A stretch of DNA of 64,000 nucleotides. It comes from Hungatella hathewayi WAL-18680. Its GTDB lineage: Bacteria; Bacillota; Clostridia; Lachnospirales; Lachnospiraceae. Positions 44,858 to 54,559 of this stretch are shown here, piece after piece. Each line of letters begins with the position of its first letter. Position 1 is the stretch's first letter. Under the pieces are notes generated by a model. That model was given only the letters and a program-made list of their open reading frames with translations. It searched no databases and was not told the DNA's origin. The translations under genes were made by a program, and so were the position numbers. The stretch lies in assembly GCF_000235505.1 (NCBI RefSeq), contig NZ_JH379030.1, positions 140,609 to 204,608 of the forward strand, in the 5' to 3' direction.

Positions 44858-47382
44858 AATTCCTCCACTCTCATCGTGATAATTTTACAGCCTGGAACCC
44901 GTATGGAAAACGAGTCCCCTTCTCCCAGGAACTCTTTTTTGAGACCGCCAAGGTCCGACAGCCACACCTTTCCTGTTCTCCCCAGCCGGACATTTATCAC
45001 CTCTTCCCAGTCTTTCTGGTGAAACATTCTCAAAACCCATCCACCGTCAGAATACTGATAGGAGCTATACAGAATATTTCCAGTCAGCCAAAGCCTTCTT
45101 TCATCCGGTGACCAGACATAGCTCTGCTTTATAATAGGAGACGTCTTCAGTTCTATGACATGCTCCGGCGAGAACAGTTCCCGCCCATATATCAGGCCAT
45201 AATCAAACTCCCAGTCACCGATACACTGTCCACCCGGCGTTTCATATCCGGGCCCCGCGCCGCCGCCTCTTGTACGCAAATCACGTCTCGATAAATCGCC
45301 GGTACAGCGCAGCGCTGTCAGACTGCAGACATCGCCCTCACCCCTCTTCTCCACCTCGTACTCCTGCATCCCAATATGTACAATTTGAATGTCCCCCGCA
45401 TAAATCTGTGAATTGCTTGGGTCCTGGCAAATCTCCAGCTCCTCGTTTGGGCGGGCCGCACCTGCGGACGGTTTTCTCACCTCTCTTCTGACAAGGTCAA
45501 ACGCCGTATCACTTTCATGGTATTCGATTTCCGGCATCCGAAATTCAATCTTCAGTTTGTGGTTCTTTGCCTCATTATGCACCTGGCTGTGAACCCGAAT
45601 CAACGGACTGCCTGGAATCAGCTGGAATCTTGTGGTGATTGTGAGTTCCTTCCGTTCTTCACACGGACCAGTTCTCTTAACGTCTAGCCCTGCCGGTGCC
45701 TCAAGCCGCCACCGGATCACCATCGTCTGTTTCATGCAATCTTTCCGGCATTGAACGGTTTCAATTTTTCCCAATACCGTTTCCTGCCCTTCCAGCCAAG
45801 AAGAATTGTAGCTGTCTCCCGCATCAGGAACCGACGTCCAGATATGCTGGTTTTTATATTGCTTTCCCGTCAATTTCTGCCGGACAGACACGCTCCCCTC
45901 CTCCACCCGAAGTTCATAATACTCGTTGGAAATGAAATCCACCGTCTCCGGAGGACACTCGGCCTCTGGAGGGCATGTTTTAATCTGAAAGCATCTGTGT
46001 TCCATTCCCTGAAACGTTATGTGAACTTCGATTCGATACTCTACCGCGTCCTCGTACCAGGGCTCCGCAAAGGAATGATGGAAAAATACCTCCTTCTCCA
46101 CCCGTTCTGCTATCCGTATGTCCAGTTTCTGATCTCCGTCATACAAGGCAATGCCTCCCTGGTCCTCCTTTTTTCGAACCAGAATGACCGCTGTCACCAA
46201 AGTCCTCTCCTGATAAGGCGTGTTATGTATCATATGAAGCCATTCATTGAAAACAGAAGAATCCATATATTCATAAGGGTATAACTGCTCCAGCACGGTG
46301 TCTGCATATTGATTCGCGCTCTCCAGTATCTGTCTGAAACGGCTCTCCATATCGGAGTGCACCTCATCAATGCTGCATCCGCAGATACTGTCGTGAGCCT
46401 GATTGACCAGCAGTTTTTTCCACATATGCTCCAGCAGTGCCTCCGACCGGGATTTGCCGGCCTCCCAGGCATTCAGAAATTCTACCCGGTGGACCATGGC
46501 ATCCACACACTTCTGGTTCATGACTTTTAAATACATTCTGCTGCTCCAGGTTCCGGACAACACGTATATCTTAGAGGCATCCCTCAATTCGCCTTTCACC
46601 GTTTCCTGAATATCGCATTTTAAAAGCCGCTCACACAGCTGATTGGCCAGGACTTCCTGAAACTGTACATTTCTGTCATTTTCATATGCTCTAAGTTTCT
46701 TTAAAACATCATCATTACATACGGTATGGTCCGCCCCGTCCATCAGCACCGGGCAGTTCCAGCTTCTCTTACGATTGTGAAAATCCAGATATGCATCCAG
46801 TTCCCGCTCATAGTCCTGATGTTTCAGAAACGTCTGATAATAGCCATCCCTGGTGGAAAGAACCAGCGTGGCAAGCCTGCTTTTATCATTTCCCTCCCAC
46901 CACACTTCACAATCAGACGGATTGGTTCCCCGCCAAACCACGGCACAATCAATCCCAAACTCCTTCAGGATTTGAGGCATGGAGCCGATATGTCCAAAGG
47001 TATCCGGAAGATAACCAAGACGGCAAAAACTCCCGTACTCTTTGGCCGTCTTCATCCCAATTTCCAAATTCTTGACACAGGCCTCCGGGGGACAGAGGAA
47101 CTCATCTGCCAGAACATACCACGGCCCCACCTGTATTTTCCCGCGGCGTATCAGTTCTTCCAGCCTGGAAAACTCCTCTTTTGAAACAATTTCCCTATAA
47201 TCATCCAGGACACAGGTCTGGCCATCCAGATAAAAATATTCAATCTGGTGATTCTCAATCATTGTTACAATATGACGGATGACGTCCCGCAGACGAATCT
47301 GCATGGCCTCAAACGTCTGGTACCACTCCCTGTCCCAATGGGTGTGGTGAAGGACCGATATGATTCTTTTTTCTGAATTCAT
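44854..47382 (-). CDS. Glycoside hydrolase family 38 alpha-mannosidase
   Basis: 842 residues. The GH38 signature is clear: the zinc-site HHTHWDREW (His13, His15, Asp17), LDGQTCVLDDY, GPWYVLADEFL, and the nucleophile Asp127 in GYLPDTFGH; the catalytic domain is followed by the helical bundle and beta-sandwich domains. No signal peptide, so cytoplasmic. It cuts alpha-mannose from imported glycans or from mannosyl-glycerate-like compounds. The gene begins 3 bases past the oxidoreductase stop and overlaps DUF4127 at its end. Confidence 0.93.
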   Translation of the reverse strand: MNSEKRIISVLHHTHWDREWYQTFEAMQIRLRDVIRHIVTMIENHQIEYFYLDGQTCVLDDYREIVSKEEFSRLEELIRRGKIQVGPWYVLADEFLCPPEACVKNLEIGMKTAKEYGSFCRLGYLPDTFGHIGSMPQILKEFGIDCAVVWRGTNPSDCEVWWEGNDKSRLATLVLSTRDGYYQTFLKHQDYERELDAYLDFHNRKRSWNCPVLMDGADHTVCNDDVLKKLRAYENDRNVQFQEVLANQLCERLLKCDIQETVKGELRDASKIYVLSGTWSSRMYLKVMNQKCVDAMVHRVEFLNAWEAGKSRSEALLEHMWKKLLVNQAHDSICGCSIDEVHSDMESRFRQILESANQYADTVLEQLYPYEYMDSSVFNEWLHMIHNTPYQERTLVTAVILVRKKEDQGGIALYDGDQKLDIRIAERVEKEVFFHHSFAEPWYEDAVEYRIEVHITFQGMEHRCFQIKTCPPEAECPPETVDFISNEYYELRVEEGSVSVRQKLTGKQYKNQHIWTSVPDAGDSYNSSWLEGQETVLGKIETVQCRKDCMKQTMVIRWRLEAPAGLDVKRTGPCEERKELTITTRFQLIPGSPLIRVHSQVHNEAKNHKLKIEFRMPEIEYHESDTAFDLVRREVRKPSAGAARPNEELEICQDPSNSQIYAGDIQIVHIGMQEYEVEKRGEGDVCSLTALRCTGDLSRRDLRTRGGGAGPGYETPGGQCIGDWEFDYGLIYGRELFSPEHVIELKTSPIIKQSYVWSPDERRLWLTGNILYSSYQYSDGGWVLRMFHQKDWEEVINVRLGRTGKVWLSDLGGLKKEFLGEGDSFSIRVPGCKIITMRVEEL

Positions 47383-47385
47383 AGA

Positions 47386-48714
47386 TTAACCTCTCAACAC
47401 GTTTCCATGTATCTCATTCAATGGTATCTGATGATGCACAGAATAATGGCAGGCTTTCCCCACCACTTCTCCCATATCAATCAAAGTCGGCTGAATCCGG
47501 ATGCTTGCCTGCATGAGAAACGTTGTGGAAATACACCGGCCCGCCACAATCAGATTACCAATCTCTTCCGTCACAAGGCTGCGGTATGGTATCTCATAGT
47601 ATTCCCCCGCCTCATATTTATTCTTCTGGACCAGTCCCTGACTGGAGGAGTGCACATCAATATACCAGTCCCCCCGGACCACTCCGTCCTCAAACTTCGC
47701 CCGTTTTAAGTAATCCTCCTCCGTAAGCGTGTAGATGCCTCTGATTCTCCAGGATTCCCGGATTCCCAGCATCGACGCTTCCCGCTGAAGATAGGCATGT
47801 TCAAATCCCGGCATATAGGCCTTCAAAAATGCGGCAAGACGCCGGACCATCTGCCTGCCTTTTATGATTCCCTCCGAGCGGCTCCACAAATCGGTATTAT
47901 GGGTAAGCCCCTTTATATGTGGACAGTTAAATGACATGCTTCCGTCTTTTCCCGGAATGGTAAAACACTGATAGTAACGCAGGTCTTCTTCCAGCAATAT
48001 CCCGGCATCCACGCCTTTTCTGAATATCGGTTCCAGTGCAAATCCATTTCCTCCAACCATGGCGGATTCAAAGTATTCCCCTCTCTTCATAGGGCAGAAA
48101 TCATCATTGATACTCTGGCAATAGCTTCGATAAGCTTCCACATCGATACCGCCCATTTCAAAGCGGAAGCTGCTCACCTGATTTTCACCATTTTCATCCC
48201 CGCTCTCACATATCACTCCGCAGAGTCTCGCCAGAACCGCATCTCCACTGGCATCCACGTAGCATTTTCCCTTTATCTTGACCAGGCCCGTCGAAGTCCT
48301 GACCAATAGGCTGTCAATCTGGCCGTCTGCCACCACCGCGTCAACCAAAACCGCATCGTACAGGATTTTTCCGCCGTATTTTAAAAACAGACTCTCCAGG
48401 CAGAACGCCATCTCTTCTCCTGAAAACCAGAGTCCCTCCGAATACCCGTCTCTGGTCCGGATTCCTCTGTCCGTCAATTCCTGTTCCAGGTCATGAAAAA
48501 CCGCCCCATGCTCCACATGGGAAGCCATCATCGGCATAACCAGACTGTGTACCGCAGTTCCCCCCAGCGCCGTCATCTTTTCCACAATCAGTGTGGAAAC
48601 ACCGGCCTTAGCCGAAGCAATTGCCGCTGACGCCCCCGCTGTTCCTCCGCCGATTACTACCGTTTCGAATTCCATGGTTTCCACATGTTTCCCTCTATCC
48701 TCCGTCACTGCCAT
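47386..48714 (-). CDS. FAD-dependent oxidoreductase (FAD_oxidored type)
   Basis: About 442 residues. Near the N-terminus is the dinucleotide motif TVVIGGGTAGASAAIASAKAG (as GGGTAGASAA), then EKMTALGGTAVHSLV, and later KCYVDASGDAVLARL and AGRCISTTFLMQASIRIQPT, the family's C-terminal FAD contact. The family oxidises or reduces unknown small substrates. The start at 48714 follows GGGGGA and overlaps the previous stop by 10 bases; ATG at 48675 is an alternative. Role in this operon unknown; oxidation of a sugar or polyol is plausible. Confidence 0.85.
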   Translation of the reverse strand: MAVTEDRGKHVETMEFETVVIGGGTAGASAAIASAKAGVSTLIVEKMTALGGTAVHSLVMPMMASHVEHGAVFHDLEQELTDRGIRTRDGYSEGLWFSGEEMAFCLESLFLKYGGKILYDAVLVDAVVADGQIDSLLVRTSTGLVKIKGKCYVDASGDAVLARLCGVICESGDENGENQVSSFRFEMGGIDVEAYRSYCQSINDDFCPMKRGEYFESAMVGGNGFALEPIFRKGVDAGILLEEDLRYYQCFTIPGKDGSMSFNCPHIKGLTHNTDLWSRSEGIIKGRQMVRRLAAFLKAYMPGFEHAYLQREASMLGIRESWRIRGIYTLTEEDYLKRAKFEDGVVRGDWYIDVHSSSQGLVQKNKYEAGEYYEIPYRSLVTEEIGNLIVAGRCISTTFLMQASIRIQPTLIDMGEVVGKACHYSVHHQIPLNEIHGNVLRG

Positions 48715-49337
48715 TTTAAATCCCCCATCATCATCTCTCTCATCTCCATACACTCCTTGAAATATGTATCTGAAAACTCCTCATCCTCTCTCTCCCACAA
48801 AAGATAATCCAGAAGCTTCGGATGAAAATCCAGCCGGCACACTTCTTTTGCAAAGGCATGGGCGCCAATCTCCCTTGTTCTCTGTACCAAGCCCTTTCTC
48901 GGAAGAACTCCCAGAAAACGGTAATCCACGGCGGGGCACTTCCTGCTGATATCTTCCCCGTTCCAGTACTCCAGGCAATGATAAAACTCATGGGCCGTAT
49001 GCAGAAAAACCAGTTCCTCAAAATCCATGGTGATTCCTTTCGACTCCAGCGCCAGGAAGATCTTGCGTAGGACCTCCTCATAAATCACAATCCTGGTCCT
49101 GCCCCCCTCAAACAGGGTTTCCGAGTGCACCAGCAGCGGATTCCCCGTATTGACCATCTCCGGCATGGCTTTATGCTCCCTCAAAACACGGTAAATCGTC
49201 TCCCGGTTCACCGTCTCCGCTTTTTTTCTGCCATCCGATATCGCCGGCATCACATAGCTGTGGTAATCCTCCTGATTGATATGGCGAAATAACGGGTCCT
49301 CTTTTAATTCCATCAGGGACCACATTTTCGTATCCAT
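48705..49337 (-). CDS. Predicted HExxH zinc metalloprotein of unknown function
   Basis: About 210 residues, no signal peptide. It has a zinc-protease type motif, His116-Glu117-Phe-Tyr-His120 in HTAHEFYHCLEY, and a downstream REIGAHAFAKE that could give the third ligand Glu. I do not recognise the family. The start is uncertain: ATG at 49337 has only a weak GAGA site and lies 17 bases past the hydantoinase stop; ATG at 49409 would overlap that gene by 53 bases. It is inside an operon of sugar/amide catabolism, so it may be a peptidase or an unusual hydrolase. Confidence 0.65.
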   Translation of the reverse strand: MDTKMWSLMELKEDPLFRHINQEDYHSYVMPAISDGRKKAETVNRETIYRVLREHKAMPEMVNTGNPLLVHSETLFEGGRTRIVIYEEVLRKIFLALESKGITMDFEELVFLHTAHEFYHCLEYWNGEDISRKCPAVDYRFLGVLPRKGLVQRTREIGAHAFAKEVCRLDFHPKLLDYLLWEREDEEFSDTYFKECMEMREMMMGDLKWQ

Positions 49338-49356
49338 ATTTCTCAATATCGTAAAC

Positions 49357-51504
49357 TTATTCTTTTGCAGCGACTGCAATGATTGTTGTGTTGTCATCGA
49401 TAAATTCACACTCCATGCCAGCCAGTGAAATCAGCTGTTCCTTGTTCATGATACCACTTAAATCCACGGATTTCTGATTAAAATAGAGATAAATCTTGGG
49501 AATTCCCGCCCCCGCATCGGAGTACGTCGTCACCGAATCCACAAATTCTGAAAATTCGCTCTCGATATCCCCCTTATGGAACGTGAAAATGCTGGCGCTA
49601 TCCTTCTGAAGCCGGATAACCCCCTCCTCATCAAGAATTTTAACCGTTTTCTTTACCTGTTTGAGCATTCCAAAGAGCCGCTTTTTATCCTGTTTTACGA
49701 GAAACGCATGCCACCTGCCGGATTGGGCCAGATGCTCAACCGCACAGTCACTGTTTTCCACCGACTCCCTGACCACCGCCTCCAATTCCTCCGGTGTTTT
49801 CAAACGGATATTCAAATCCTTCGTCCTCATTTCCGTGGCGCCGACAGCAATCGCCCGGAGAATATTTTTCTGACTGTCTATCTCAACCGTAATCTCCACC
49901 GTGTCCGGATTGGCTCCGGCCTTCACCACCACTTCCAGCGCCTCGCTGCGGATTCTCTTAATGTCATCCTGGGTGGGATTGGAAATATTTCGCTCCACCT
50001 GTTCCCGGACTAAAGCCATGGCAACACCGATGGTTGAGATGTAGGGGGCGTTCTCCGCAATCTGCCAGCGTATCCCCATCATCTCCCCAAGGTATGGCGG
50101 AATGATGCTGGCAGAACCGCCTCCACCCACAAAGCGGATCAACTGCTTATTCAGCTTGTAATCCTCAATCAGCTCATCCACAATCGCCTTCACCTTGCCG
50201 GCCGCAAGATTCATCGCGGTCTTGCAGGCTTCCTCAACCGTAATTCCCAGCGCATCGGCAAGCGCTTTCCAGGCTGTTTCAGCCGCTTCCCGATTGCCGC
50301 TGGCATAATCCCCTTCCGGCACATAACCGAGAATGTTGGCGGCTCCCGCCAGCGTAAGGGCGTATTCACATCCGTTGGCACAGCTTACCACGGCATAATC
50401 CGCATGGTCTTCCGGCCTGGGGGCAATCAGAGAGAGCTTGGGGTTTATCATATTTTCTTTGTCCGTAAACAACTCATACTCCTTATTGGCAATATGGGCC
50501 GACCTTGGTCCCACGTCGGCTATCTTCCCATCCCGCACAACAATCATGCTGCCTCCGGCAATCCCAAGTGTCCTCACATCCAATGAAGTCAGATAAAGTT
50601 TCCTTCCTCCTACCTGGGCATTTTTCACCATAACTTTTCCATCTTTGATAACGGAAATATCTGTTGACGTACCTCCGACCTCAAAGAAAATTCCATCCGT
50701 AATCTTTTCATACATCAACGCACCCGCCACACCGGCAGCCAGACCTGACAACATGGTAAGGATGGGACGCTTTCTGACCGCGTCCACATCCATGACACCG
50801 CCATCACACCGCATAATCATCAATGGCTTCGTGATATTGGCTTTCTTGACCGAGTGTTCCGTCATATCCGCGGTTTCCACCATTTTGGGGATTAACGCCG
50901 CATTCACTACGGCGGTCCTGGTTCTGGCCTGAAGACCATAAAGCTGGGATATCTCATAACCGCCGGTAGCCGGAACCTGTTTTTCAACTGCCCGCTCTAT
51001 GACTGCGATTTCATTGTCAGGGTTATCTACCGAATATGATTCCGAAGCCACAATCACCTGTGCCCCTTCCCTCTTAAGGGTTTCAATCGCGCTGTCCACC
51101 GTCTCCTCCGTCAGTTTGGAGGAATCAAGAAACGTATGAGCGGTATGCAGGAATTTCCCCGGCGCCAGTTCTATGTCACCAATCCTTGTCTCTGTCCTGG
51201 CCCGTTCTCCCTCCAGACCTGTTCCCATACCTACAATTCCTACCTTTGCCACATCACCCTCTAACAGCGCATTGGTGGCCTGGGTCGTCCCGTGGGCAAT
51301 AAATACCACCTCTTCCGGCCTGATATCCTGTTCCTCCATGACCTTTTTGATGACCGTCACAATTCCCTGCGCAACTCCTGTACCCGCATGATGGGTCGTC
51401 GGTATCTTCGCCTTTCCAATCACTTCAAAGGTGCTGTCATCGATGACAACCGCATCGGTAAATGTTCCCCCCACGTCAATTCCAATCCTTACTTTACGAT
51501 TCAT
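49357..51504 (-). CDS. Hydantoinase/oxoprolinase family protein (HyuA-like)
   Basis: 715 residues. An actin-like ATPase fold starts RIGIDVGGTFTDAVVID, followed by IAHGTTQATNALLEG, PLMIMRCDGGVMD, FEVGGTSTDISVI (the second phosphate loop) and FVGGGGSASIIPPYLG. Family members couple ATP hydrolysis to opening of a cyclic amide (hydantoin, 5-oxoproline) or to carboxylation of acetone. The usual HyuB partner subunit is absent from the window, which is unusual for HyuA. The gene follows a GntP-type permease and leads an operon with an HExxH protein, an oxidoreductase and GH38. Confidence 0.9.
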   Translation of the reverse strand: MNRKVRIGIDVGGTFTDAVVIDDSTFEVIGKAKIPTTHHAGTGVAQGIVTVIKKVMEEQDIRPEEVVFIAHGTTQATNALLEGDVAKVGIVGMGTGLEGERARTETRIGDIELAPGKFLHTAHTFLDSSKLTEETVDSAIETLKREGAQVIVASESYSVDNPDNEIAVIERAVEKQVPATGGYEISQLYGLQARTRTAVVNAALIPKMVETADMTEHSVKKANITKPLMIMRCDGGVMDVDAVRKRPILTMLSGLAAGVAGALMYEKITDGIFFEVGGTSTDISVIKDGKVMVKNAQVGGRKLYLTSLDVRTLGIAGGSMIVVRDGKIADVGPRSAHIANKEYELFTDKENMINPKLSLIAPRPEDHADYAVVSCANGCEYALTLAGAANILGYVPEGDYASGNREAAETAWKALADALGITVEEACKTAMNLAAGKVKAIVDELIEDYKLNKQLIRFVGGGGSASIIPPYLGEMMGIRWQIAENAPYISTIGVAMALVREQVERNISNPTQDDIKRIRSEALEVVVKAGANPDTVEITVEIDSQKNILRAIAVGATEMRTKDLNIRLKTPEELEAVVRESVENSDCAVEHLAQSGRWHAFLVKQDKKRLFGMLKQVKKTVKILDEEGVIRLQKDSASIFTFHKGDIESEFSEFVDSVTTYSDAGAGIPKIYLYFNQKSVDLSGIMNKEQLISLAGMECEFIDDNTTIIAVAAKE

Positions 51505-51575
51505 TCTGCCTGCCCTTTCTTCTTATCAAATTCCCAAAAGACTGCCGCAGGTTTCCCCACGACAGTCCTGCCTTA

Positions 51576-52865
51576 TCAAAATACAAAACATGCGGTATAT
51601 ATCAAGGTTCCCAGCGTTATCAATACGGTATATGGCAGAGTCGATTTTAAAATTGCATTCACATCGACCTTGGCAAAGTCTGCCACTATAACATTTTGTG
51701 TATTGGTCGGGTCTGACACTCCCTGTACCACTCCTGTTGCACGAAGGGCCATGCCGATCGCAGCGGGGCTGAGCGTACCGGCCGCCATCATAATATTGGC
51801 CAATCCTGAGCCAAGTCCGTACATATTTAACGGTCCACGGTAAAGAGCCAGCGGGGACAGCAGGGTGAACAATACAACATATACCAGTGGGGAGGACGGC
51901 ATAACCGCCTGAATCAACGGCTGCATCAATGCCGTGGTCTCTTTTGCCGAAACACCATTCAAAAGAATTCCAATGCCAATCATCAATGCAATCACACCGG
52001 ACACATCCTGGATTCCCTCCACAAAAGAACCGGAAGCTATCTGAATGATTTGTTTAGGTTTCGTAACCAGTATCGTATAGATAATAGCCGTCAAAAGGCT
52101 TAACTCCGCCGAAAATTTAAAGAGGAAAACCAGGAGAATTGGAACAATCGGAGCCAGAAGGGCAGGTATCCCTACTTCCTTTTCCGCCTTCTTTGCCGGC
52201 ATTGCCCAGGAACTTCTGGTATTTTTCCTGTTTACATTCAGCATTATGTAAAGAATGATTGCCACCGCACTCAAAATTCCGATAATCAGGGAACCGCTCT
52301 TAACAATCTCCATGTCCATACCGATGGTATCTACATAAAACTGATAGTTGGAGACATTGAACAAGCCTCCTGTGCTGATTCCCAAAAGTACCAGGCTTGC
52401 CGCCGCAATGTCCGGAATCCCTGCGGATAACATCAGTGGAATGACAATCGTTGAAACCATGATAACGGGACCGGCACCGCCGATAGCTGAGAAAATCAGG
52501 GCTGTGGCTGCCGTCAAAACAAAGGCAATGGCATATGGCTTATCCCCTGCCAGCTCCGCCGCTTTTCGAATGATTGCATCAGAAATTCCCTGTTTCTGGA
52601 TGACCTTGGCGAACATTCCGCCAAAAATAGTGGCTATGATTGTTCCCGCCAGTCTTGAAGCCCCCTGACCAATCACAAACCCCATGATGGTCTGTCCATC
52701 CGCCTCCGGCGCCTTCAAAAATGGTACTCCCGCAATGACTGCGACAATCACCCCAAGGATTGGCAGTGCCAGAATAGTAGGAAGTTTTTTGGCAATCATT
52801 AAACCGATAAAAACGGCAAACACCACCAGTATCAAAACCACCCTCACATTAAGTATTGCTCCCAT
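51576..52865 (-). CDS. GntP-like organic acid permease
   Basis: 429 residues with about twelve hydrophobic segments. Blocks such as LPTILALPILGVIVAVIAGV, GTIIATIFGGMFAKVIQKQG and GAGPVIMVSTIVIPLMLSAG resemble the GntP/citrate-type (IT superfamily) transporters of sugar acids and organic acids. The start at 52865 follows AAAGGAG. A TATAAT at 52924-52929 (minus strand) suggests a promoter, so this is the first gene of the hydantoinase-GH38 operon. Substrate unknown. Confidence 0.8.
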   Translation of the reverse strand: MGAILNVRVVLILVVFAVFIGLMIAKKLPTILALPILGVIVAVIAGVPFLKAPEADGQTIMGFVIGQGASRLAGTIIATIFGGMFAKVIQKQGISDAIIRKAAELAGDKPYAIAFVLTAATALIFSAIGGAGPVIMVSTIVIPLMLSAGIPDIAAASLVLLGISTGGLFNVSNYQFYVDTIGMDMEIVKSGSLIIGILSAVAIILYIMLNVNRKNTRSSWAMPAKKAEKEVGIPALLAPIVPILLVFLFKFSAELSLLTAIIYTILVTKPKQIIQIASGSFVEGIQDVSGVIALMIGIGILLNGVSAKETTALMQPLIQAVMPSSPLVYVVLFTLLSPLALYRGPLNMYGLGSGLANIMMAAGTLSPAAIGMALRATGVVQGVSDPTNTQNVIVADFAKVDVNAILKSTLPYTVLITLGTLIYTACFVF

Positions 52866-53010
52866 TTGTAAATCTCCTTTCATTTTTTCATGAATGTTTT
52901 TTTCATAACCCCATCCTATCATGATTATATGTAAAATGCAATACTAATTTCATTTTTTTTGGTTTGTTTTTTCATTTTGTGTGCTGTCGGCTGCTATTAT
53001 GGTATAAAAA

Positions 53011-53044
53011 ATCGCCAAAGCATATAAATTTACGCTTTGGCGAT
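53011..53044 (-). terminator. Terminator of the M55/symporter operon
   Basis: ATCGCCAAAGC and GCTTTGGCGAT form a perfect 11-base stem with a 12-base loop; on the minus strand it ends GGCGATTTTTTATACC. It follows the first symporter stop codon at 53103 and separates that operon from the GntP operon. Confidence 0.92.
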
Positions 53045-53102
53045 TCATATAATCTGCATGATACGGATGACCCTCCGTCTCGATGCTGTGCTTCAGGACA
53101 TG

Positions 53103-54527
53103 TCATTTCCTCTGTTCCCTGCCCCCCAATTTAAAACTATCCACCAGCCGCATCTGTTCCTCCGTCACGCCCCGTTTGTCAAAAAATCCCAGAACAAACC
53201 CAACGGTTCCCAAAAGCAGCGCCACAAACACCGAGTTGATATCCCACGGGGAACCGAGCGTTTCCCAGACAATCACACCGATGATGGACAGCGCCAGCGA
53301 CCACTGGCCGGAAGCCGGCGTCGCTTTTTTGGTAACCAGCCCGCCATAGAGTGGCAGAACCAGACAGGTAATGCTGGTGTATCCAATCAAAATCCACTTC
53401 ATGATACTGGGCTGGTAATGCACAACGATAAAAGAAAGTACGGCAGTAACCCAGACAAACACACGGCTGATCCGAATCATCTGCCGGTCCGTGAGAGCCG
53501 GGACAAACTGCTTTACCAAGTCCCTGGAAAATGTCATGCTTGCGGAGAGGTACATGGCATTGGCCGTGGTTATCACAGCTGCGATGATGGCTGAAGCATA
53601 GAGCACTCCAACCACAGGATGCACATGCTTTAAAAGCTCCGTGATGACCTGATTCTCCGCAATTCCGTCTCCCAGCACAAGTTTGGCGCTCAGTCCCATA
53701 ACCATAACGAGCCCCATACAGACCGCCACAAAAATGGCTCCCGCCAGAAGCGCTTTCTTTGCATCTTTCGGAGTGCGGGCTGCGTTAATCCGCTGGAACA
53801 TGGATGCCTGGTCCGCAAAATTGACGAAAAATGCTGACGCGACCATCCCCCAGAAAAGCATGGGCGGGATATTTTGAGCCCCCATGTGAGTCATCTGTGC
53901 GGGCAGCTGTGAAAAGCCCTGTATCCCGCCAGCCTTCACAAATGCAGTCACGGATACGGTAAGCGCGCCACCGATAATTACCGCGGACTGAATCGTGTCC
54001 GTGATGGCCGCCCCCGTAAGCCCGCCCATCGTAACGGTTATGGAGAGCAGAAGCACACCGATGATCCCTGCCAAATTCTCGCTGATGCCCACATAATTGC
54101 TGAGCAGGGATATCAGGGAGGACAGCATTGCAACCCCCACCGCTACCCCAACAAACATATTAATCACGCCAGCGATCAGCTGTGCCTTTTTGCCATAGCG
54201 CATCTCGAAGATGTCTGCGATGGTATAGATATTGAGCCTCTTAATCCGCTCAGACAAAAAGAAAATTAAAATCAGCTGTGATGCCAGTGACCCCAATACC
54301 ATCCGGAAATACATGACTCCATACTGGTAAAATGAACCCACATACCCCATCATGCTGCCACCGCCTATGGAGGTGGCAATGATAGTTCCACAGATGACCG
54401 GCCACGGCAGATTTCCACCTGCCAGCGCATAATCTTTAAATGTCTTGGCCTTACGCCCATAATATACAATCATAGCTGTGATGATAAGCAGATAAACCGG
54501 TATTACAATTGCGTTTAACGTATTCAT
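53103..54527 (-). CDS. Sodium:solute symporter family protein, paralog A
   Basis: 474 residues, about thirteen membrane segments, SSS family. Visible are FKDYALAGGNLPWPVICGTI, SIGGGSMMGYVGSFYQYG, YTIADIFEMRYGKKAQL and ANAMYLSASMTFSRDLVKQF. It uses the Na+ gradient to import a small organic molecule; family members carry sugars, amino acids, pantothenate or sialic acid. A very similar protein is encoded at 55436-56878, with a DMT transporter between them. In a D-amino-acid operon it probably imports an amino acid or peptide derivative (inference). Confidence 0.9.
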   Translation of the reverse strand: MNTLNAIVIPVYLLIITAMIVYYGRKAKTFKDYALAGGNLPWPVICGTIIATSIGGGSMMGYVGSFYQYGVMYFRMVLGSLASQLILIFFLSERIKRLNIYTIADIFEMRYGKKAQLIAGVINMFVGVAVGVAMLSSLISLLSNYVGISENLAGIIGVLLLSITVTMGGLTGAAITDTIQSAVIIGGALTVSVTAFVKAGGIQGFSQLPAQMTHMGAQNIPPMLFWGMVASAFFVNFADQASMFQRINAARTPKDAKKALLAGAIFVAVCMGLVMVMGLSAKLVLGDGIAENQVITELLKHVHPVVGVLYASAIIAAVITTANAMYLSASMTFSRDLVKQFVPALTDRQMIRISRVFVWVTAVLSFIVVHYQPSIMKWILIGYTSITCLVLPLYGGLVTKKATPASGQWSLALSIIGVIVWETLGSPWDINSVFVALLLGTVGFVLGFFDKRGVTEEQMRLVDSFKLGGREQRK

Positions 54528-54559
54528 ACACCTTACTCCTTCATCCTCTTCATCTTCTG

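Noticed and set aside
48705-49409. Longer start (49409) for the HExxH protein
   Set aside because: It would overlap the hydantoinase gene by 53 bases and has no ribosome site; the shorter start is preferred, with low certainty.
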